DNA from: Batillaria attramentaria
Lineage: Eukaryota > Mollusca > Gastropoda > Batillariidae
Assembly (NCBI GenBank): GCA_018292915.2
Contig: JACVVK020000059.1
Span: 387,501 to 451,500, forward strand
Length of the DNA: 64,000 bases
Direction of reading: 5' to 3'
The notes beneath the pieces are model-generated. The model was given only the letters and a program-made list of their open reading frames with translations. It did not search any database and had not been told where the DNA came from. Position 1 is the first letter of the stretch. Every line of letters begins with the position of its first letter. Shown here piece after piece: positions 22,866-31,000 of the stretch. A program made the position numbers and the translations under genes.

Positions 22866-23940
22866 CGCGCACTGAGTGCTCTCTTGGGCAGATTTTCTGC
22901 GCCATATAAAAACAATTAATTATTAATCCTTTTTCCCACTTCGTGGACAGGGTCTGAATTATCATTATCTGTGTGCAGCAACCAGACTTATCAGATCGGG
23001 TCGGTCTTCCGACCGGACCCGTGCCGTGTGTGCACGTGCAACTCGTCTCACGGCAGCATGCCGCACGGTGTGGTGGAGTGCACGAAGATCGTGTGTCCCA
23101 GAGTTATCCCCAACTGTCGGAACGTGTTGCACCCTCAAGACAAGTGCTGCCCAGTGTGTGGAGGTAAAACACACGGCTTAAGATGGTCCATGATGATTCA
23201 ATAGGACAAAAAGTGTGTAGCATTTAGCCATGACGTTGTACCGGCCACCAGCACACATCTGCCAACCCCCCCCCCCCCCAAAAAAAAAAAAAAAAACAAA
23301 AAAACAAAACAAAACAACAACAAAAAACAAACAAAACAACAAAAACAAACAAACAAACAACAACAAAACAAGGCAAAACAAACAAACAAACAAACAACTG
23401 CGTAATGCTAGGCACCCTCCCTCGGAATTTAAAAAAAAAAAGAAAAAAAAAGTGGAGTTTGGTGGATTTTGGCATGATTTTTGTTGCGGCTTCAGATGAG
23501 AAACCACTTCTTTTGGAGGAGACATTTTAGAATCAGACTACATCTGTGCAATTTGGTGTGTTTTAGCATTGATTTCAAGTGCTTGAGAGGAGGAAACACA
23601 CTTTAGGGGTGGGGGGTGGGTGGGGGGAATTTGTAGCCAAAGGTGGAAATCCTGCTCGATTCCAGGTGCTTATAGGTTGTTTCCCTCTGTTACTTCCTGA
23701 TTAGAGAGTAGGAAAAGGCATACAGTAAACTGCTAACTCGGAGACAAAATGAGCAGCGACACCAATGAAATCTAAACACCAACAACAACGACAACAAAAA
23801 CAAAACAAAACAAAAACAAATTCGATCGTAACTTTGCTTCTCTTTTGTCCGACAGACGAACCTGACAGCCGATTTTGCGGGGACACCTACACACGTGAGT
23901 AGCATGCATAATTATTGCGTACAGCATAAGGAATCTCGCG

Positions 23941-23977
<37 letters not shown>

Positions 23978-26580
23978 ACTTTTGTTGGCATTCATTGCCA
24001 CGTAATATCATAGCAAGGGCGACGCTCGCAGGTTTTAAAGAGGAGCTCTTCAAGTATCTATTACCTTCATCGTAAGCATTCTTCACCTCACCTAATGAAA
24101 ATGTTGACATGTCCGCGCGCATGAGCCAAACGACCCTTTGGTTGACTTCGTTTTGGTTTTAGTGTCATTGCTGCGTATGTTTTTGCTGTTGCTGTTGTCT
24201 GTTGTTGTTTTCAATTAATCGTGTATCTCATAGGATGATTGCTTTGCTCAATTATTCTTATCTTTCTATGTTTTTTTTTTTTGTTTTTTTTTTTTTTTGG
24301 GGGGGGGGGGGGGTTTGGGGGGGGGATTGTTTGTTTGTTTGTTGTTTTTTTTTTTTTTTTTTTTTTTGGGGGGGGGGGGGGTCGCCCTGATCACAGTCAG
24401 TCATTTTACTTGAAAAGCTCTGAGCTCCAGTAACCAACGTTCTCAAACTTGCCCAAACTGTCCCAACAGCTCCCAAGTTCCTGAACTGCCCCCAGGAACT
24501 CGTCGTGTTGGACGTGGACGAGGCATCGGACTCGGCCAAAGTCGACCTTCACCTTCGCGCCGTCGACTGCAACGGCAAGGACCTGCAGGTGGACTATTCC
24601 GACAGGTCGGTCAGGGCCGGGAAGGGGGAGAACAATTTCATGCTGCTGTCCGCCACGACAGAGGCCGACGCAAACGGCAACTTCAGCGAGTGTCTCTTCC
24701 ACGTCCGCGTCAGAGGTCAGTTTGCCGGTCATGGGAGTGAGCAAGAGTCGTATAGCTAAGAAGTGGTCACGGGTCGGCTGGTCTGGTTTGCCTGACCACG
24801 AGGTGAGCGGTGGTCTAATATGTAGCGCGTCGGACTTACCCGCTGCGCTACTGAACGGCCGTCACCGCTGTCACGGCGATGAAGCGTAGGTTCGAGCCAA
24901 GGTCGACCTTGGGGTACGTGATACCGTTTTTTTCTGGCTACCGGGATGCTCTCCGGGTTATCCGGCTTTCCTTCCCCAGCAAAATTGAAAAATTGGATAG
25001 GTAGTGGGGGCGCTGCACCGCGGCGACGCGCTTTTCCCGGGGAAGCAGCCCGAATTTCCCGAAAGGGACAATAAAGTAGTAAAATAACAAACAAACTGAA
25101 CCCTAATGAGATTTATATCGCACAGCGCGAAAGCATTGGAGCGTGAACACCTCTAGGGCAGACACGGACACGCCGGTAACTGCTGCACCCACACCGAGAC
25201 ATCCATCCGCTTTTCTTTTGTCCATGTTACGTCCACAGACATCCATCCGCCCAAGTTCGTCACGTGCCCAGTGGACTTCGTGCAGCCTGCTCCAGGCGCT
25301 GTCACGTGGCAGGTCCCCATCGCTACGGATAACGTGGGGCTGGCGGTGGAACCGACATCTCGCATCAATCCGGGCGAGACGATGACGCCCGGAAGTCACG
25401 TGGTCCTGTACTGGGCGGAGGACTATCAAGGGAACATTGCCCGCTGCACTTTTGTCGTCACAGTGGGTGAGTAGCGTACTACCGCAATTCGGGTCATGCG
25501 TCCAACGTGGCGTGGTAGGCTGTTCCTCGGCCCGCATAATTACGTCCGTTTCTCCAGAGACGCTCAAGGCGCCGCAGGGCTGGAGGACGAACTTGAGCAG
25601 TGAAAGCCTGCTGCTGTTGCTGCTGAACGCTACTTTATGTGTGAACCTCCATATTGCTGTTCACTCTGGTGCGTGCTGCAAATTTCTGTTATTCACACCA
25701 CCGGCCATAGCCTGCTCTTCTTCGAAAGATGGACGTAGGCTGTTTAGCATACTTACTTACTTAGGCCCCTGGCTCCAAGTGGAGCATAGGCCATCGACAA
25801 CCCTTCGCCATCGCACTCTATTTTGGGCTATTCTTGCCACTCCAGTCCAGTTGGTCCCCTGCTTATATAGCTCTGCCTCAGTGTCCCGCCTCCAGCTGTT
25901 GCGAGGCCGCTGTTTAGAATGCACACGTGTTTAAAAAAGAAAAGAAAAAAAAAGCGTGCTTGCGCGTGTACACGAGGGCGAGACAGACACCGTAAACTGA
26001 CGGGCCTGCACGACGATTCTGACTCGGAAAAATCCAATCGAATTCATACCAACCAGGGATTCCAACCTGCAAATGACAACACCAACGATAACAAAAACTA
26101 ACGCAACATGCCACTCCCCTCTGAGATTTGTTTTCCGTTCCAGGGAACACAGGCACCGGCGCCTATATGGGCGGCGGTGGGGACGGTCAGGGCCACAGCC
26201 ACGAGCCCGGGGGTTACAGACGAGGCGGTCACGCCATGGGCATCGCCTTCGGCGTCATCGGGGGCCTCCTGCTTCTCCTCGTCCCGGCCGTCGTCTACCT
26301 CCTGTGTCGCCGCAAGCGTAATTCGGCTCGCCTCTCCATCAACCGGGACACGCCGACGATGGCTATGGCTACCGCTGGAACGGGCAACGGAGTGGCTTAT
26401 GCTGTTAGCAACAACCAGAACGGGGTGATCCTGCCTCGCTACACTCTTACTGCCAGTCCGGATGACGTTATGATCGCGCCCCCGACGTACACTGCTAGGT
26501 CTGTGGATGACGTCACAGGCATGGCTTGCGGAGGACAGGAGGCTGGCGCCCTTCCGCAGAAGAACCCTCTGCCGCAATGA
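16187..26580 (+). CDS. Right paralogue: complete 12-exon gene for a 733-aa single-pass mosaic membrane protein (Cys10-EGF3-WAP-VWFC-HYR2-TM)
   Basis: Coding exons: 16187-16341, 16728-16952, 18112-18293, 19176-19268, 19862-19993, 21114-21218, 21790-21964, 22979-23163, 23856-23894, 24470-24715, 25239-25466, 26144-26580. All junctions are AG/GT, phases agree throughout, and the 2202 nt sum to 733 codons plus TGA. Domain order by residue: signal peptide 1-23, Thr/Pro stretch 31-45, ten-cysteine module 48-185 (with a Trp/Tyr/Arg-rich middle and an RRKR site at 111-114), EGF-like 188-219, 220-262 and 263-298, WAP about 301-350, VWFC about 353-417, HYR about 431-513 and 514-589, transmembrane about 619-643, cytoplasmic tail 644-733. 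It is type I topology. It should sit at the cell surface and engage matrix, proteases or ligands; no specific role can be read. A possible acceptor at 16138-16139 suggests an upstream 5' UTR exon. Confidence 0.9.
16342..16727. repeat. Intron 1 tetranucleotide repeats (AATC, ACTC)
   Basis: Most of the intron is AATC/TCAA (about 16408-16461, 16690-16714) and ACTC/AGTC units (about 16500-16690), running to within about 15 bases of the exon 2 acceptor. Confidence 0.9.
16728..18293 (+). CDS. Right paralogue exons 2 and 3: ten-cysteine module
   Basis: Exons 16728-16952 and 18112-18293. Cysteines fall at residues 48, 64, 67, 74, 82, 155, 168, 172, 173 and 185: C-x15-C-x2-C-x6-C-x7-C, then C-x12-C-x3-CC-x11-C. 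The left paralogue has the same spacing. Between the blocks is a segment rich in Trp, Tyr, Thr and Arg (two WW pairs) with a furin-like RRKR at 111-114. The frame of exon 2 is chosen by paralogy and phase; a competing open frame over the same bases is not used. I know no family with this pattern. Confidence 0.88.
17060..17240 (+). repeat. Decayed non-LTR retrotransposon 3' end
   Basis: One frame reads [16 protein letters not shown], the C-terminal signature typical of LINE reverse-transcriptase ORFs in marine invertebrates (WNxLP ... FKxxLKTHLF). A GT microsatellite (about 17248-17356) follows. The flank 17060-17100 (GAGCTGTTTTCGTG, CCACTTAGGACAC) matches the dispersed repeat near 56470-56515. 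Confidence 0.6.
17248..17356. repeat. GT/GC microsatellite
   Basis: Long GT run with periodic GC interruptions, in intron 2 of the right paralogue. Confidence 0.95.
17556..17940 (+). repeat. SINE family B copy
   Basis: Near-full-length, but the A-box region is shortened (GGTCGGTGGTCAAGAGACTT). B box GGTTCGAGTCCC intact; tail with GGTAAAGCGCCTATACAACA and ATT repeats. Confidence 0.85.
18321..18530 (-). repeat. SINE family A copy
   Basis: Minus-oriented, with an A/G-rich expansion in the middle (about 18411-18440). It begins about 28 bases after the exon 3 donor of the right paralogue. Confidence 0.8.
18591..18730 (-). repeat. SINE family A copy, head-truncated
   Basis: Minus-oriented second copy about 60 bases from the preceding one. 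The tRNA-like head is cut short near CTTGAGAAC. Confidence 0.75.
18875..18955. repeat. G-rich homopolymeric tract
   Basis: Repeated G runs with A interruptions within intron 3 of the right paralogue. Confidence 0.85.
19176..21218 (+). CDS. Right paralogue exons 4-6: three EGF-like domains
   Basis: Each domain is one phase 1-1 exon: 19176-19268, 19862-19993 and 21114-21218. EGF2 ([12 protein letters not shown] ... [13 protein letters not shown]) and EGF3 ([10 protein letters not shown] ... [13 protein letters not shown]) have the usual six cysteines. EGF1 ([10 protein letters not shown] ... [12 protein letters not shown]) lacks the cysteine after NGG; a partner may come from C185 in exon 3. 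Such modules are extracellular protein-interaction units. Confidence 0.9.
19611..19677. repeat. GT microsatellite
   Basis: About 33 GT units in intron 4 of the right paralogue. Confidence 0.95.
20185..20312 (+). repeat. Partial SINE family B copy
   Basis: tRNA-like head (GGTCGGTGGTCTATAGTGGTT) with a small deletion in the B box, truncated after GGGCCGACCGTCG. Confidence 0.75.
21227..21364. repeat. CA/CG microsatellite
   Basis: CA run with GC interruptions starting 8 bases after the exon 6 donor, then CT repeats to about 21384. Confidence 0.95.
21512..21750. repeat. Tandem repeat of about 45-50 bp, five copies
   Basis: Five copies of a unit containing TCAAAATGTCAATTTTTTGT, then CGTAATTCACATCATCATCAT. 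They end about 40 bases before exon 7 of the right paralogue. The CAT-triplet part varies in length between copies. Confidence 0.9.
21790..21964 (+). CDS. Right paralogue exon 7: WAP four-disulfide core domain
   Basis: Eight cysteines in the WAP order ([32 protein letters not shown]), including the typical D-x-E-C-PG-x2-KCC signature. WAP domains often inhibit serine proteases, but many do not; inhibition here is only a possibility. A ninth cysteine (TCRY) at the exon end begins the VWFC domain of the next exon. Exon limits: acceptor GTCCCAG and donor ACAA/GTGAGC, phase 2. Confidence 0.9.
22640..22915 (+). repeat. Decayed LINE 3' end with GT microsatellite
   Basis: One frame reads [20 protein letters not shown], then [10 protein letters not shown]: the C-terminal signature of a LINE ORF, with a stop in place of the usual Trp before NSLP. 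GT units occupy 22806-22863. The end (GGCAGATTTTCTGCGCCATATAAAAAC) resembles a 3' tail. Confidence 0.65.
22979..23894 (+). CDS. Right paralogue exons 8-9: VWFC domain and 39-nt linker exon
   Basis: Exon 22979-23163 encodes [21 protein letters not shown] ... VECTKIVCP ... DKCCPVCG, a von Willebrand factor type C domain ending in the CCPxC signature; its first cysteine is supplied by exon 7. VWFC domains commonly bind BMP/TGF-beta ligands or matrix proteins. Exon 9 (23856-23894) is only 39 nt and carries one cysteine. It lies just downstream of a DIRS terminal-repeat remnant. Confidence 0.88.
23691..23750 (-). mobile_element. Remnant of a DIRS terminal repeat
   Basis: GCATACAGTAAACTGCTAAC, then TCGGAGA with flanking TAGGAAAAG, matches the outer end of the right inverted terminal repeat of the DIRS element at 63555-63605, including its outward extension. 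Only about 60 bp remain. It sits about 106 bp upstream of exon 9 of the right paralogue. Confidence 0.8.
24280..24381. repeat. Alternating T and G homopolymers
   Basis: Two T-run/G-run pairs in intron 9; open frames across them are artefacts. Confidence 0.85.
24470..25466 (+). CDS. Right paralogue exons 10-11: two HYR domains
   Basis: Exons 24470-24715 and 25239-25466. Each begins with a PPKF-x2-CP motif ([11 protein letters not shown] and [11 protein letters not shown]) and ends with C-x-F-x-V-x-V ([16 protein letters not shown]), the hyalin-repeat signature of an Ig-like fold linked to cell adhesion. Exon 11 includes the typical ATDNVG turn and [15 protein letters not shown]. Both exons are phase 1-1. 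A SINE C copy lies in the intron between them. Confidence 0.88.
24802..25085 (+). repeat. SINE family C copy
   Basis: Plus-oriented, diverged: GAGCGGTGGTCTAATATGTAG head, B box degraded (GGTTCGAGCCA), AATTTCCCGAAAGGGACAAT tail. In intron 10 of the right paralogue. Confidence 0.8.
25760..25912. repeat. Possible dispersed repeat in intron 11
   Basis: The block CCTGGCTCCAAGTGGAGCAT, then AGGCCATCGACAACCCTTCGCC, looks like a repeat I associate with gastropod genomes. No second copy lies in this window, so it rests on recollection and is tentative. Confidence 0.3.
26144..26580 (+). CDS. Right paralogue exon 12: Gly-rich stem, transmembrane helix and cytoplasmic tail
   Basis: A Gly/His-rich juxtamembrane stem precedes a hydrophobic helix at about residues 619-643 ending in VVYLLC, followed by the stop-transfer RRKR. 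The 90-residue tail has several Tyr and Pro positions (PRYTL, PPTYTA) but no motif I can name. The TGA is at 26578-26580. Confidence 0.9.
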
Positions 26581-27890
26581 AATGTTGGCGACTGCTGAGG
26601 GGGTGGATCGGCAGTAACCTGTATGCTTTGATCAATGTAGGGTCTTTGCTTTGATGACGTGGAGACAGCACACACACACACACACACACACAGACACACA
26701 CACACAACTTCCACTAGGACGCCGAACGACCAAGGATAGCTTGACGTAACTGGCTTCATACACTGACAGGATGTACAATCGAGTGAACGACTTTTCCCCC
26801 TTCAAGTGTCGTATGCAGGATGGCGAGCTAAATCAGCACTCTCAATTCCATTATTACGCTATTTTCAAGTGGACTAACCTAATGTCATTAGCCAGTGAAA
26901 AGGAAAAATCGAGTTCGAGCGCTTTTACACTCCATTCTGTAAACTACCCACCAATGAACGGGATTTAACCGGTGTGGTCATATTTTAAAACATTTCTTAA
27001 CCGTGCACGTGTACCCCATGCTTTTGACTCTTTTTCGGTTTTGGCCCTGTATGCGAAAATCAGGCAAGATTAACGGTTCCTTGACGGCTCACTACTTGCA
27101 GTGCATGAACGTGGTGCGCGTGCCGGTGTAGTGACTTTTCGACATTTCCCTTTTTACGAAGTACCGGTGCCAGTCCTTCCCCGGCACACCCAGCTGTTTC
27201 CGTGTTTCATCTTGTCGTTAACCAAAACTTGCACGTCAGTTAACTCGAAGGAACCCAGGTGAAGGTAGTCTCCTGTGCGCAATGAGTTGGATGTATTTTC
27301 AAGAATTGCGCTGTGTAAATGTAATTTTATTATTATTTTCCTAACCCCCCCCACGCCCCGGTCAACACACACACACAAATCAAGGTAGAAAGCAGTAAAA
27401 AGTGGTTTGGTTAGAGAGACCAGTAATGTATTGTCTCTGGTACCGTAAAACTCAAATTCACACTGTTCGAATTTGACAGGCAATCTTCCCAGAACTTTTT
27501 ACGGTACAGAATGATGCTAAATGCACACGAGGGGGACGACCGAGGATTGATGAGCTGGGTACAAAGTGACAAAAAATTCCATAGGATGGTTTGTAGCTGA
27601 TAAAAATGTGCGTTTCGGTTTCTTCAACCCTCTTGGACTACACTGACCCACACAGGGAGTGGGGAAAATTTAATGCTTTCTTTTGAGTTGACTTGTTCCT
27701 ACGTCTTTGCTTTGCTGGTGTGACCGCATTCAATATCCAATGTATTCTGCCGTATTACTGTGTATTACTTCAGAATTAAGTTACTTCAAATAGACAGCAA
27801 CTTTTAACGTGCGCTGTACGTGTACAGTGTGTACATAAACCATGCGATTTGTGGAGATTAAGACTTGCAATAAACAGTGTTTTTAAGTTG
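26581..27890 (+). other. Probable 3' UTR of the right paralogue
   Basis: Follows the TGA. It includes a CA repeat (about 26673-26705), no gene, and ends at the polyadenylation signal at 27869. Confidence 0.6.
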
Positions 27891-27925
27891 TGTGTGTGGT
27901 TGCGATGGCGTGTGTGTGTGTGTGC
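27869..27925 (+). terminator. Polyadenylation signal and GU-rich downstream element
   Basis: AATAAA at 27869-27874 is followed about 15-50 bases later by TTGTGTGTGTGG and GTGTGTGTGTGTG, a good GU-rich downstream element, so cleavage near 27890 is plausible. Confidence 0.65.
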
Positions 27926-28044
27926 ATGCATGGTGTAAGTCCATGATGTGTGTCTGGATGGCAGCATCAGTGGAAGCACACGTGTCTGTTTAAGACATTT
28001 TAAGTCCTCCCAGTCTCTGTGCACAGAAACCAAACCTGAGAACA

Positions 28045-28073
28045 ATTTTGAACAACTTTTTTCCATTTTTATT
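28045..28073 (-). terminator. Probable polyadenylation signal of CELF
   Basis: The minus strand reads AATAAA at 28073-28068, followed by a G/T-rich stretch near 28050-28000. This would place the CELF transcript end about 160 bp from the end of the right paralogue's transcript. Confidence 0.5.
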
Positions 28074-31000
28074 TAATACCTTGTTTTTCTCCTTTTTTTT
28101 TTTACATAACCAAACCGAACACAATTCAAACTAATACAAAAGCCACTAAGAGTCTGTTGGTAACCAAGAAAAAAAAAAAAAAGGAAAAAAGAGAAAAAGC
28201 AACTTGTATTTGCCAATGACAGCAAAGAAATCCAAATTTCTGATAAAAACAACACAAAAGAGGTTCTGCTGGAAACAAGGGGGAAAGTAGTAGTTGTAAT
28301 AAGCTATTGAGTAGGATTTGTCTTCAGGCTAATTCTTTTCCTGCTGGCCTAGTAGTGTCGGCACCAAGCACAGAGGAACGTCAGTGGAGGCAAGTCTTTG
28401 CTGAAGATGTAATTGTGCCAACGTTGTTTACACACACCACCCTCCAAACGAAAAAGTCACTCAAACAAATGCATAGATCACCTAGGAAAGGAAAGGAAGG
28501 TCTTTCAGTGGAAGCGAAGACTTAAGTGCCTGCGCCTCAGTGTTACCACAAGATATTCCTACGTTCAAGGGGAAAACGGAGGTCACAGAGCACTTTACCA
28601 GCCAATGGTTTGCAAGTGTCTGTTAGTGTTTGCGACTTCAAGGGAGGGAGAACAATTCAACCATCTGACCCTGAAAGAGAAACACTACAGGTTTCAAATG
28701 TGACGATCACCGACGCGGAACTACCAAAACCAACAGTTCACACTGTGCTTGGTGAATACTAGCGGTATATAGAGAAAAACCAAAAACTATAATTGAGTGT
28801 GTATGACTAATCGGTCAGGTTACTTTTCTTTTGGTTTTGTTTTGTTTGTTTTTTTCTCCTCGGCTTTACGTAATAAAAGCCAATGGACACACATTTAACA
28901 ATACTGTTCTTACATATGGACGCACGAAAACAAGTCTACCAGTTAACACTGAAGCTAACAATCACCGCGTACAGTCTCAGCTCTCAACAACAAGTACATA
29001 AAAAAGTGCTTGCTCTGAATAGCAATGAAGCGTGGACAACAAGTTTACATGTACTGTGAACACATAGTCCTGAGTTTAGACCGACAGCCATGGCACAACA
29101 TGCCACAACCTCAAACACATCAACCTTTTTTTCTTTGACATGGACAGTAGTGAAACGCAACAGATCTTGACTGGTGCCCGCCTAAACCAGTTCCAAAATG
29201 CTAAACTACGGTACTTGGTTAGGAAACGCTGACAACAGTAGCACGTGTTTAGACAGGTGTACACACTTACAAGGGTTTTTTTTGTGTTACAAAACGGATA
29301 TGACACTGACGAGATGAAAACTGAAGCTGCTCTCAAGAAGTATACATGCAGGTTTACACGTTACAGAATATGTGAGACAGAACGGCGTCTTTGTGATAAT
29401 GACACAGACAGCATAAAAAGCACTTTCAATGTCCGACACAATTTCATTCCATCATAAAAACACTCAATTTCAGGTATAAAATTTGAGGGGGTGGACCCCA
29501 TGACATAAAAAGATTCCATTTTTTCACCTATATAGAAATTACATCTTTACAAAAATGGCCTTACCTTTCTGACAGAGGGGAAACAAAAGTCACACTCCAA
29601 AAAGCTGGGACGAAACAGCAAGTGGCACGATATGAATTTTCTGCAGGACATGAAATAGCACATTTGGTCCCCTACACAAGACAGTACACTCCATACTGAC
29701 GCAGGCATGAAAGCATCAGTGACTAGACTTGTCCCTTGCATATTCATTAAAAAAAAAAGAAGGAAAAATGATGCACGCTATGTGTGCATTATCATATGCA
29801 AACCCCATTACAAACACCTTTGATTGTCGCAGCTGAGGCTCCAGTCAATGACCATTGCTCTACAAGAATCAAACTAAAACATATACTCTAAAACGTCTGC
29901 CAATGATGTAATAGAGAACTTTACTAGCAAACAGGTCAGTGGGTCCAACATTGTACATGACAAGTAAGCAGTCGAAATACCATGCGGATGACACAATGGA
30001 GAAAGAGCTAACAGATTTAAACAAAACCAAAAAATCCTTTGTTTCCAAATGGCTGAGAGGTGAGCACGTACATGTTCACCTATAACTGGAAGTACTGAAA
30101 ACAGTTGCATTCGCACTACTTCACATAAATGCTGTTATGACAGAAAATCCCAAGTCGGTGTCTTACATACATAGTACGTAAGCGTTTCTCTTCACCGAAA
30201 ATCTGTTACAAATGGCAGCGTCTGATTTTCAAAAGCAAACGGAATAGTACTACTGTCTAAATCTGATACATTTAGAAGAGAAGGCTAGGTCTACATACAT
30301 GCTCCAACTACAGATGAACGAAAACTTGAAGGAAAAAAAGTCTATGATACGTTAAAACATAAAGAGGAAAGTGAAAAAAAAAAAAATTCCAGTTACACAG
30401 CTCTGCAAGAATGAAACAAAGAAAACAATGTAATAAGTTGTAAGTCTATCATACAAACTTGACACCTGTACAATACCAGTACATCGTTGCCTTTCAGAAA
30501 GTTCAGAATAAAAGAACATCTGTTGGAACCAAAATACATTAAAAAAAAAAAAAAATTCCACTGCAGACCTGTTTGGCTGCTTTCAAATAACATTTATTTT
30601 AACACCAAGAACCCAACAAATAATACCAGTTGATCAGAAACTGAAGTCTGGAGTGACCAAATTGCCAGGGGGGGTCAAGTTACAATGAAAACAAAGCCAT
30701 GGGACACAACACACCTTTACCAGAAAAAAATGCTGCATATGCACTTCAACACAAAACGGCACTCAGTGTAAACACACTGCAAAAATATCCCAACGATCAT
30801 CACTGAGGCAAAAAAGTCACAACGTTATAATATTTTGATTTGTACCTTACCACACTGTGTAACAACACTAACCTCAAGAATACAAGATCCAAAACTTTTA
30901 ACAAAACACAGCAAACAGTTGAACTCTTGACAAATGAGGCAGGGTGCACGGGGGGAAATGGGGGAATAGTTCGTCGCTGTCCAAAAAACGTAACCATGCA

